Shown in pieces: positions 52,362 to 60,027 of a DNA stretch of 64,000 nucleotides; the stretch's first letter is position 1, and each line of letters starts with the position of its first letter. The notes beneath the pieces are model-generated. The model worked only from the letters and a program-made list of their open reading frames with translations. It was not told the origin of the DNA and made no database searches. Source of the stretch: Haloparvum alkalitolerans (GTDB lineage Archaea > Halobacteriota > Halobacteria > Halobacteriales > Haloferacaceae); assembly GCF_050122995.1 (NCBI RefSeq), contig NZ_JBNLIA010000002.1:124001-188000 (forward strand). Reading direction: 5' to 3'. The translations under genes were made by a program, and so were the position numbers.

Positions 52362-54491
52362 CTAGCGTTCCGTCTGGGACCCGTCGGTGGGTGTCGACTG
52401 TCTCGCATCGACCAGGGACTCCGCCGTCTCGACCGCGTCGTGTGCAGCAGTCGCGTCGACGGGTGTCTCTCCGAACGTGGCGCGCTCGAACGCTTGAGTG
52501 AGCGTGTGGAGTGGGCTGCTGTCTTGGAGGTGGTCCTGGATCCGTGCTGCAAATTCGCGGGGGGTTGCCGCTTCGAGGTCGGCATCAGTTACGCGATCTT
52601 GGAGTGCGCGTCTCGCGGCCGCGTACGAGGCCGTGACTGCGGTCGTCGTGTTCCCGGCAGCGTCCGCGGCCTTTGCGTGTTCGAGTAACTGCTTCGCTTG
52701 TGAGGTGGCCGCATCGGGTGTGGTCGTCGATGCGTCGTCCGCCGTGGCTGTGTCCGCCGCCGCGGTCGACGACTTGGGTGCGGTGCCGAACAGGACTGGG
52801 ACGTACGTCTGAAGGGTCCCTCCCCGCACGTACCACCAGGTTGTGGCGAGCAGCCCGAGAAGGACGACTGCACCGAGACCGATCACGGGTACTGTGGGCA
52901 GTTCGGACGCGCTATTCCCCGACTCACTCGTGCTCCCTGAGGCGAGGGGTACTGTCGTCGACGCCTCACTGCCCTCGAGATTGAGCCCGGATCCGTCGAA
53001 CGTAACGACCGGCTTGATCGCCTCGGCGCTCCGAGCCGTCTCTGGGACCGTGACTGTGTGGGTGAATGTCCCGTCCGTATCGGTCGTTATCGTTGCCAGA
53101 TGCCGCCCCTCGAGTGTGACGGTGAGCTGTCGTTCGCCGGGAGCGACGCCGGTCGCGGTCGTGAGTTGCCCAGCGAGCGAGAGCGTGTTCTCCGATATGG
53201 ACGCGTTCATGTCGAGACCCGTTGTGGTCGACCCAACGCGCCTCTCGGCCGACGCGTTCGACGATGCGACCGCCGCCTCCGACAGTCCGACCGCGACAGT
53301 CGCCGACTGCGATCCGGCTTCGACTGCGGCCGGCAGCCTCCCGGTCAGGGTGTAGCTGCCGTCCGCGGTCGTCTCGCCTCTCGCAAGCGGTTGGCCGTCC
53401 ACACTGAGCGTCACCGGGATGCCGGCCACGGTTCGATTCGCGATTGAAACGGTCCCGGTCGCTTCAACCGTCTCGTCGAATTGGACCGTTTCGGTCGCAG
53501 TCGTCAGGGCGGTTTCCGATGGCGTTTGCTCCGTCACCGTCAGGGGAATCGTGGTCTCCGACTGGAGATAGGCCGACGAATTGCGAGGGTTGAACCGAAC
53601 AGGGGCGTCGGTAGCACTCGTCGCGAGGAAGACGGGACGATACACGAGCGAGAAGTGGCCGCTTTCGTTCGTGTCCACCGAATACTGGCGCTGGCCGACG
53701 ACCACGCCGATGCTCCGGTTCGCGACGGGGTCACCGTCCGTGGTGACGAGCTGACCGGTTACTTCGACTGGCTCCGTAAAGGACCCACTTGAGGTGTTCG
53801 CGGTGGCGTTGAGGGTCGTTCCGACGAGTTGTGCATCACGGATCGCCGCCGACTCGTTCGTGACGGTCGCGTTGAGCTCGGCAAGCTGCTGTCTTGACTC
53901 GGTAAAGTCAGTCTGGAGATCCTCCTCGAAGGTCGCATACTGCCCATCAAGGTTCGTGGTCGTCTCCGAAATCTCGCTTGCCTGCACCTGCAGTTCGCGA
54001 GCCAACTCCCGGGCGCGCTCCTCGTCCCCGTTTGCAACCGCCTCTTCGTACTCCTCGCGAGTCTCCTCGTACTCCTCGAGTTGGTTCGCCAATCGTTCCT
54101 GCTCGGCTTTCGTTTCGTTGAGCTCGGCGGCAGTGTCCTCGTTCCCCGTGTCACCGGCAACTTCCACGTACTGGTCGAGAATGGCGTCGTACTCGTCCCC
54201 AACCAGCGTCCGTCCATGTTCGTACTGTCCCTGACTGATCTCCCGCGTACTATCGCCAAGTCGGGACGCGAGTTGGGCGGCTAAGTAGGAGGCGACTTGG
54301 TCGTCATCACCGTCGCCACTAGCCTCCTCCGGATTTTCGTGTGGGGGAGGCGTTTCAGTCGAGTTGTTTACCACTTGTAACGGTGTGTCAGCCACCGTGT
54401 CGACCGCTGCGCCTGCAGGCACCGTGCCCACAATCACGACGCCGATAAAGAGCGCGCCGAGAACGATCGCGACGAACGGGCGACGAGTCAC
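52362..54491 (-). CDS. Secreted coiled-coil/Ig protein with membrane anchor and DUF4129-like cytoplasmic domain
   Basis: A 709-residue protein. The Sec signal is FVAIVLGALFIGVVIVGTVPAGAAV. A long outside coiled coil follows at about residues 60-190 (ETKAEQERLANQLEEYEETREEYEEAV). Three or four Ig-like/CarboxypepD-reg-like segments (VEVTGQLVTTDGDPVANRSIGV; VEATGTVSIANRTVAGIPVTLSVDGQPL) extend to about 525. A membrane helix VPVIGLGAVVLLGLLATTWWYVRG comes next. The cytoplasmic C-terminus has a DUF4129-type ending (ATPREFAARIQDHL, LTQAFERATFG, DAVETAESL). GTG 54491 is preferred because a TATTTAG (TATA on the minus strand) lies 23-29 bases before it; the ATG at 54716 would sit upstream of that element. 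It is the second DUF4129-like gene in the window. Confidence 0.78.
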   Translation of the reverse strand: MTRRPFVAIVLGALFIGVVIVGTVPAGAAVDTVADTPLQVVNNSTETPPPHENPEEASGDGDDDQVASYLAAQLASRLGDSTREISQGQYEHGRTLVGDEYDAILDQYVEVAGDTGNEDTAAELNETKAEQERLANQLEEYEETREEYEEAVANGDEERARELARELQVQASEISETTTNLDGQYATFEEDLQTDFTESRQQLAELNATVTNESAAIRDAQLVGTTLNATANTSSGSFTEPVEVTGQLVTTDGDPVANRSIGVVVGQRQYSVDTNESGHFSLVYRPVFLATSATDAPVRFNPRNSSAYLQSETTIPLTVTEQTPSETALTTATETVQFDETVEATGTVSIANRTVAGIPVTLSVDGQPLARGETTADGSYTLTGRLPAAVEAGSQSATVAVGLSEAAVASSNASAERRVGSTTTGLDMNASISENTLSLAGQLTTATGVAPGERQLTVTLEGRHLATITTDTDGTFTHTVTVPETARSAEAIKPVVTFDGSGLNLEGSEASTTVPLASGSTSESGNSASELPTVPVIGLGAVVLLGLLATTWWYVRGGTLQTYVPVLFGTAPKSSTAAADTATADDASTTTPDAATSQAKQLLEHAKAADAAGNTTTAVTASYAAARRALQDRVTDADLEAATPREFAARIQDHLQDSSPLHTLTQAFERATFGETPVDATAAHDAVETAESLVDARQSTPTDGSQTER

Positions 54492-54513
54492 AAGGAATGT
54501 CTTGCGACCGACG

Positions 54514-54520
54514 TATTTAG
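54514..54520 (-). promoter_or_regulatory. TATA-like box before the DUF4129-like secreted protein
   Basis: The minus-strand CTAAATA lies 23-29 bases before GTG 54491 and fits leaderless transcription. Confidence 0.5.
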
Positions 54521-54870
54521 ACCCTTTCGTGTTGTGGGTCGGGGGATTGGGTTGGTGTGATGCGACCGGGAGACTGTGTCGTCGTCCAGCTGTGTCGTCG
54601 GAATCCGAGGCGGACTCAGCTGCGTCTGTCAGGGACTGTGGCTCAACGACTGAGTCGACTGCCGAATGGGTACGGCATGCATGAACGTGGATGCAAATTT
54701 CATTATCCCAGATCACCTTACAGTCAGTTTATGAATCCCAGAAAATTAATATCTGGATAGCTCGCTATTATGGACTGCTGCTGAGAACAAAACCATCGTG
54801 GCACCACCTCGGGACACACGGCTCAGTCGTCGGATGCGCCGGTCTCCGGGGTATCCCCAAATCCACAACA
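54521..54870. other. Divergent intergenic region of the T4SS-like operon
   Basis: This 350-base gap lies between the minus-strand DUF4129-like gene and the plus-strand secretion-like operon. It includes an AT-rich stretch (AGAAAATTAATATCTGG, about 54735-54755) that could hold the operon promoter, giving a 5' untranslated region of about 100 bases. A plus-strand frame open from 54691 reaches into the next gene, but the extra residues look non-native. Confidence 0.4.
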
Positions 54871-55278
54871 ATGACTTCCGATCCTCTCCCAAGCATCCCC
54901 GTATCGATCAGTTGGAGACGATGGCTTCCAGGTTGGTGGACGGTGATCGCGACGATCCTGCTTTTGATCGTCGCGGTCGACCCAGTACTCGCACAGGAGA
55001 GCGCGGTGTGTGAAGCCGAACGTCTTCCCGAGATGATCTCGGGATTCTTCCAGCTGACGACCGCGGTCGGCCTCATGGGCCTCGTCGTCGTGTGGCAGGC
55101 CGACTCGCTGGTCGAGATGTTTACCGTGCGGCCCGACCAGCGTGAAGCCCTCAAGCGGCACAAGCGGACGGCGCTCAAGTCCGCGGTCGTGCTGCTCGTG
55201 TTGGGGCCCCTCACGACCGTCGCCGGAAGCATGATGAACCTCCCCATCGCGCAGTGTGTCGATCTCACGCCGTGGTGA
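54871..55278 (+). CDS. Small membrane protein at the head of the T4SS-like operon, VirB2-like in layout
   Basis: A 135-residue protein. A signal-like first helix (WWTVIATILLLIVAVDPVLAQ) is followed by a helix MISGFFQLTTAVGLMGLVVVW, a basic loop RPDQREALKRHKRTALK and a helix SAVVLLVLGPLTTVAGSMM. Single Cys residues lie just after the signal and near the end. Signal plus two helices with a short basic loop is the layout of VirB2/TrbC pilins of type IV secretion, and four T4SS-like genes follow. The sequence itself is too short to prove this. ATG 54871 is chosen because it precedes a normal protein N-terminus. Confidence 0.5.
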   Translation: MTSDPLPSIPVSISWRRWLPGWWTVIATILLLIVAVDPVLAQESAVCEAERLPEMISGFFQLTTAVGLMGLVVVWQADSLVEMFTVRPDQREALKRHKRTALKSAVVLLVLGPLTTVAGSMMNLPIAQCVDLTPW

Positions 55279-55296
55279 CCCATTGAGGTCCGATCG

Positions 55297-56994
55297 ATGC
55301 GCACACGCGCACCACGACTCCTGCTCGTCTGGCTGGCAATGACCGCCGTCGCGGTCGGAGTAGGCACGGCCATGCAGACGAATGGAGAGGAAGAGCCGCT
55401 TACCGAGACGGAGCGAGCGACGCTCTTCTCGAAGCAGCCAGACCCGTGTCTCTCCGAGTCGGAGTACGAAACGGAACACGGGACGGAGCCGACCGCGATT
55501 CAGCGGCTCGCCACGTGTACGGACATCACGTTCGCGGAGCCTCCGGACACGGCCGCGAGATGGACGGCCGCCGATTTCCCGACCTTGACGCCAGGGAACG
55601 CGTCCACCTCGTACGTGCCCCCGAACGCGAACACGACGGACTCCGTCGCGATCGCCGATGCACACGCCTCGCTATTCGCGATCCATCCCTCAACGTATGT
55701 GCACCTGGATGGCGACGATCCGTCGCAGTATATTGCTCCCGAGGGAACCGTTCGCGGTTTCGTCGACTATCGCGTCCGCGAACCGGCCGCGATCACGAAC
55801 GCGACCAACGCGTCCGTCTCCACCACCGACCACGACATCGAGGAGGTCCGCCTCTACATCGATGGCGAACGGGTCGCCAGCCATGACGGTAACGCGACCC
55901 CAGTCCTCGAGTATCGGACGGATGAGAGCGGGCGTGTGGACCTGCGGCTGGAAGCAGACATCCGGGTCGACTTGGAAAGCAGCGCGTCACGTCCGAACGG
56001 AACCACCTCGGTCCTGCCTGCCGACGAAGTGACGGTCGCGGAGACTCGGACCGTTCGCGTCTACACGCTCGACGCGGAGTCGTACGAAACGACGTACCCG
56101 AATGGAGAAACGGGGCTCGTCATCTACCACGCCCAGCCGTGGCACGGGTACACGCTGACTGCGGACGGGACCGACCGCGTTCGCGGCGTCTGGCGCTACT
56201 ACACCGGCCGCGATACCCGCTGGGACACCCTGACGCGGTCGACCGCGACGGACGCGGAGACGGTTGACGCGCCTGCACGACCGGTGTACGTACACGCGTT
56301 TCCTTCGCGCATCGGTCCTCGTGCTGAACCCGTGCGTGACGGGCCGACGATCCTCGACGTGTGGGGGACTGATGCACCCACGCCAGCTGCAGGACTGCAC
56401 GAGAATGTTGATGTCGGCGTCGTCAACGAGTCGTACACCCGCTCGTACGGGATGGCGATCCGAACGGATTCGGTCGACGACTCGGCGCTGACTATCCACG
56501 GCGTCGTCCGCGGCGTCGAGACGAATCTGAGCGACGTGGAACGCGAACACCGACCCCTTCGCGAGAGCAACCTCTCGGTCACTGTTACTGACCGGAACGA
56601 AACAGCAGCGACTCTCCGTATCGAACTCACGGATGCACGGACCGACGATCCGATCGTTCTCCGCGACGGGGATCGCCGTGCGCCGATCGGCGGCGAGCCA
56701 CGAACGGGAACGCTCCGCGTGAACGGCAACGCCGTCGAGACGAACGGCCGTGGTGTTGCGGTCGTCACCGTCGACGAGCCGGGGATCTATACGGTCGAGT
56801 ACGAGCCCGAGTCTTGGCGTGCGGCCAGTCCGGCCTACGTGGGTGCAACCGAAAGCGTTCAGTGGCACCCGCTGACGACGGTCTCGGGGTGGCTGCACGT
56901 GATCGAGACCGTCGTCGTGTGGGCGATTCCGTTTGCCGTCACGCTATATGCCGGACTCCGGATCGGTCGCTTCTTCCGCATTTCCGACCCATGA
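55297..56994 (+). CDS. Large secreted protein with C-terminal membrane anchor in the T4SS-like operon
   Basis: A 565-residue protein. The N-terminal signal is LLLVWLAMTAVAVGVGTAM. The long outside part has beta-rich pieces (GFVDYRVREPAAIT; EEVRLYIDGERVASH; TRTVRVYTLDAESYETTYPNGETGLVIYHAQPWHGY; SVTVTDRNETAATLRIEL). A C-terminal helix IETVVVWAIPFAVTLYAGLRIG ends in a short basic tail. Many NxS/T sites suggest N-glycosylation. It has no family I recognise. It lies 18 bases after the small membrane protein gene and overlaps the next gene by 4 bases, so it is in the same operon and may form the exposed part of the machine. Confidence 0.7.
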   Translation: MRTRAPRLLLVWLAMTAVAVGVGTAMQTNGEEEPLTETERATLFSKQPDPCLSESEYETEHGTEPTAIQRLATCTDITFAEPPDTAARWTAADFPTLTPGNASTSYVPPNANTTDSVAIADAHASLFAIHPSTYVHLDGDDPSQYIAPEGTVRGFVDYRVREPAAITNATNASVSTTDHDIEEVRLYIDGERVASHDGNATPVLEYRTDESGRVDLRLEADIRVDLESSASRPNGTTSVLPADEVTVAETRTVRVYTLDAESYETTYPNGETGLVIYHAQPWHGYTLTADGTDRVRGVWRYYTGRDTRWDTLTRSTATDAETVDAPARPVYVHAFPSRIGPRAEPVRDGPTILDVWGTDAPTPAAGLHENVDVGVVNESYTRSYGMAIRTDSVDDSALTIHGVVRGVETNLSDVEREHRPLRESNLSVTVTDRNETAATLRIELTDARTDDPIVLRDGDRRAPIGGEPRTGTLRVNGNAVETNGRGVAVVTVDEPGIYTVEYEPESWRAASPAYVGATESVQWHPLTTVSGWLHVIETVVVWAIPFAVTLYAGLRIGRFFRISDP

Positions 56995-57821
56995 ACACGA
57001 ACACCACTCCCTCCAGCAGACGCACCGTCCTCAAAACGCTTGCCCCCGCGGGCGTTCTCGCGCTCGCCGGTTGTCTCGACGGTGACGGTGCCGACTGGAC
57101 CCCGACCGCGGACGGCCCGCTCGCGGCCGTGGCCGTCGAAGAGACCGAACTCGTCGTCGATCTCGCTGCGGAGGCGAGCGTCGACGCACTCACGGTCGTC
57201 GATCCGAACGGCGAGCTCTTCGCCGAGACGACGGTCGCGGCCGGGGTGACAACCGAAACGTTCCCCATCGAAATGCCGTACGCCCCCGGCGAGTACGAGG
57301 TCCGTGCCGTTGTTGAGGACGAGGTAACCGACACGGAGACGATTGCGATCCGTCCGGACCTCGAGATTGTGGACCTCAAACTCGGCCGTAACCATCCTGA
57401 CGAGATGTACGAAGGGGCTCCCGAATTAAGAACACGTACAGAAGTGATAGTCTATCTGGAAAATTCCGGTAGAGGCCCTGATTTTGTGACTGATCTGCGT
57501 TTCACTGGTGATGTCCCTAACCCCACAACTGACGGGTTTGATGAAAGCGGAATATTTGATCCATCTGATGGTCAGAGCGTTCCTGCAGATGGAATTGAGA
57601 TTTCTCCTAATTCCGAATATAAGATATTCAGTTATTCACTCCCATTCTCATCAGCGGGAGATACTGTTGAGTGTCAACCAGGAGGAGCCGAAGGTGAGTT
57701 CACGGTCAGTCTAGAGAGTAAAATCACTGGAGAGGATGCAGTCGAAGAGAAATATCAAGTGGTCTATACTGGAGAAGATATGAGCGACTGTAGTATTGAA
57801 ATCACGGAGGGGTCGTCGTGA
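56991..57821 (+). CDS. Tat lipoprotein in the T4SS-like operon, compositionally mosaic
   Basis: A 276-residue secreted lipoprotein. The Tat signal with lipobox is SSRRTVLKTLAPAGVLALAGC (residues 9-29). The first half (to about residue 140) is GC-rich and Ig-like (LVVDLAAEASVDALTVVDPNGELF; YAPGEYEVRAVVEDEVTDTETIAI). From about base 57415 the DNA becomes clearly AT-rich with different codon use and encodes a CARDB-like tail (TEVIVYLENSGRGPDFVTDLRFTG; CQPGGAEGEFTVSLES). The switch within one gene suggests recombination. Start ATG overlaps the upstream stop (ATGA), and the end overlaps the next gene. Confidence 0.75.
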   Translation: MNTNTTPSSRRTVLKTLAPAGVLALAGCLDGDGADWTPTADGPLAAVAVEETELVVDLAAEASVDALTVVDPNGELFAETTVAAGVTTETFPIEMPYAPGEYEVRAVVEDEVTDTETIAIRPDLEIVDLKLGRNHPDEMYEGAPELRTRTEVIVYLENSGRGPDFVTDLRFTGDVPNPTTDGFDESGIFDPSDGQSVPADGIEISPNSEYKIFSYSLPFSSAGDTVECQPGGAEGEFTVSLESKITGEDAVEEKYQVVYTGEDMSDCSIEITEGSS

Positions 57822-58924
57822 CCGACATCTCTCTCGTTGATGTTGGTGTTCAATGGTTTCAAGATATAGTTGATAAGGGGATCGAGTGGTTCCAAGATGG
57901 GCTGATTAGCGGATATGAATCGGTCACCGAATCGATCTTTTCTACGCCAACACCCCAGACTGGCGAACCGTTCGGATTTGGGGTCCCCACCAACGAACCG
58001 TGGAAGACGATCTACGGCGACCTCGTTGGTGGCGAGATCATGATCGTGGCGCTGCTGCTCCTGATCACTTGTGTTCAGGGCCGAAACACGATCCGTATCT
58101 TCAACATCGGGTCGACGTATGAAGCGCGGAAGGCTAGAAAGACGGCGTGGACGGGTGGGATCCTGATCGTGGCGTGGTACTGGGTCGCTGCGGTCTCGGT
58201 CTATTTCGTCGACGCGTTCACACTCGTCCTGATCCCCTCAGTGGGAACGGTTGCAGGCGCGATGGTCGACCTTCTCACCTCGTCCGTCGAGAACCCCGCC
58301 TTGGCCCTCTCGCTCAACATCCTCGGCGGAAGTGCGATGTGGGCGCTGCAGTCGCTGTTCTTCCTCCGGGACGTGCTCTTGATCGTCTTTATCTACGGGA
58401 TGCCGATCGGGATCGCGCTCGCGTACGGGAACCTCCCGGTCGTCTCGCGGATCGCGAGTCGCGTCTGTCTGAAATTCGTTCCACTACTCGTCATGCCGAT
58501 TCCGGTCGCGCTCCTCTTCCACGGGTACGAGCTGCTGTTCGGGAGTGGGACCGTCCCGGCAGTCACGCCTGACTCCGCGTTCTTGAGCCATCTCGTCGCG
58601 GTCTCGCTGCCTGTGGTGAGCGTGGTCCTCGTCTGGAAGACGTTTTCGTACGCGACGCCGCGGCTCACGCGGACCGTGGAGACGGCTGCGGGCGCGGCAC
58701 TCACTGCGGGCGCGGTCGTTGGCGCCGGCGCGGCTGCGGGCCCGTGGGCCGCCTCCACGGCTGCCCGGTGGGGACCACGCGCTGCGGCCGGCCACGTCAT
58801 CGCGAATCGGGTCGCGAACGGAGGAGGCGAAGACGGGGACACGTTCCAGAGCGCGCTCGTGACTGACGGTGACCGGCTCCCCGCCTATCGTCGAACGGGG
58901 AACGAACCGGGGGGGACACAATGA
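57818..58924 (+). CDS. VirB6/TrbL-like polytopic membrane protein
   Basis: A 368-residue protein with about seven membrane helices between residues 65 and 315 (EIMIVALLLLITCVQG; TGGILIVAWYWVAAVSVYFVDAFTLVLI; LLIVFIYGMPIGIALAYG; FVPLLVMPIPVALLFHGYELLFG; LVAVSLPVVSVVLVW; Ala/Gly-rich AAGAALTAGAVVGAGAAAGPWAAS). The N-terminus (WFQDIVDKGIEWFQDGLISGYESV) is amphipathic. The position before VirB3/PrgI- and VirB4-like genes, the helix number and the Ala/Gly-rich late helix fit VirB6/TrbL channel proteins, but identity is by context. GTG start overlaps the lipoprotein stop; its end overlaps the next gene (ATGA). The first 100 bases are AT-rich like the end of the previous gene. Confidence 0.6.
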   Translation: MTDISLVDVGVQWFQDIVDKGIEWFQDGLISGYESVTESIFSTPTPQTGEPFGFGVPTNEPWKTIYGDLVGGEIMIVALLLLITCVQGRNTIRIFNIGSTYEARKARKTAWTGGILIVAWYWVAAVSVYFVDAFTLVLIPSVGTVAGAMVDLLTSSVENPALALSLNILGGSAMWALQSLFFLRDVLLIVFIYGMPIGIALAYGNLPVVSRIASRVCLKFVPLLVMPIPVALLFHGYELLFGSGTVPAVTPDSAFLSHLVAVSLPVVSVVLVWKTFSYATPRLTRTVETAAGAALTAGAVVGAGAAAGPWAASTAARWGPRAAAGHVIANRVANGGGEDGDTFQSALVTDGDRLPAYRRTGNEPGGTQ

Positions 58925-60027
58925 GCGACGAGAATCCGGCCCGGCGACGCATCATGGACGCGATCGGCGAGGAGACGCGCGTCCCGCTGTTCAACGTCAC
59001 CGAAGGGGATCTGTATGTCCTACTGGGCTTTCCCGTTGCTGGCCTACTCACGGCCGCGTTCTCCGGCGTGGACGCCCTCCTCGCCCCGCTCGTGGGACTC
59101 GGCATCGTCCTCGGCGTCGCGGCCGTCTCCGCGACGCCCACGCATCGATCCGCGGCCAGCTGGCTCGCGGACGTGGGTCGCTTTTACGTGCTCCGACCGC
59201 GCGTGACGCAGCGCGAGCCGACGAATGACGACACAGCCGCGCAGGACCGACGACGTCAGTCCCCGGACCGATCGCTGTCCGAGTACCTGCCGTTCACGGT
59301 CGACGAGACGACCCAAGAGCTCACGCAGATCGAACGCGCCTGGCCGGACGCGGCCGCGATTCAGCGCACGGACGGCACGATGGAGGCGTTTCTGGAGGTC
59401 CGGCCCGGAAACATGGACTTCGCGATGGCCGACGACTGGGCCAGCGTCCAAGCAGCCGGTGCGGCGTTCGCGAACGACGAGCTCGACTTTCCGCTGACCG
59501 TGTACGCGACGACGCGGACCTTCCCGACCGACCAGCTAGTGGCGCAGCTCGAGGAGCGGCTGACCGACCCGGATGTCTCGGACAATCCGGTGTTCGAGCA
59601 GCTCGTCGAGGAGTACCGTCGCGAACGCCCTGATGAGCTGGCCGACACACAGCAGGTGCGCTACTACCTCGGCGTGGAGGTTGCACCCTACGAGGTGTAC
59701 GAGCGCCACGACGACGAGCGGTCGCCTGCCCAACGGCTCACGACGATTCCGGTCCTCGGGGTGCTGGTGCGGCCGTTCGTCACGCGACGCGAGCGGCTCA
59801 CGGAGGCCGAGCTTCGCGGCCGCGCGCTCTCGAAGCTCGACGATCGGATTCGGGCCGTCCAGACCGAGCTCGTCGGGACGGTGAGCGGGTGGTCCGCGCG
59901 GCGACTCTCCACAGTCGAGCTGTTTGGTCTCGCACTCCGGTTCTGGACCGGAAGCGAACGCGAGCAACCCCCGGTGCGCGAACAGGTTGCCGTGGATCAC
60001 TCATCACGGGATACTGACGATGCGTGA
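58921..60027 (+). CDS. PrgI/VirB3-like membrane protein with a VirB4-N-terminal-like domain
   Basis: A 368-residue protein. Residues about 15-85 hold RVPLFNVTEGDLYVLLGFPVAGLL and a second hydrophobic helix, with a short connection to SWLADVGRFYVLRPR. This is the two-helix layout of PrgI/VirB3. Residues about 115-260 (LSEYLPFTVDETTQELTQIERAWPDAAAIQRTDGTMEAFLEVRPGNMDF, ANDELDFPLTVYATTRTFP) resemble the N-terminal domain of TraC/VirB4 ATPases, which carries the F-x-S-L-D-F-type strand. The C-terminal 100 residues (FVTRRERLTEAELRGRALSKLDDRI) are helical. Its stop overlaps the VirB4 gene start by 8 bases, typical for interacting partners. Confidence 0.65.
   Translation: MSDENPARRRIMDAIGEETRVPLFNVTEGDLYVLLGFPVAGLLTAAFSGVDALLAPLVGLGIVLGVAAVSATPTHRSAASWLADVGRFYVLRPRVTQREPTNDDTAAQDRRRQSPDRSLSEYLPFTVDETTQELTQIERAWPDAAAIQRTDGTMEAFLEVRPGNMDFAMADDWASVQAAGAAFANDELDFPLTVYATTRTFPTDQLVAQLEERLTDPDVSDNPVFEQLVEEYRRERPDELADTQQVRYYLGVEVAPYEVYERHDDERSPAQRLTTIPVLGVLVRPFVTRRERLTEAELRGRALSKLDDRIRAVQTELVGTVSGWSARRLSTVELFGLALRFWTGSEREQPPVREQVAVDHSSRDTDDA

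Noticed and set aside
54691..54870. Upstream extension of the small membrane protein at the head of the secretion operon
   Set aside because: The added residues are not acidic or signal-like, whereas ATG 54871 gives a normal N-terminus followed by a signal helix.
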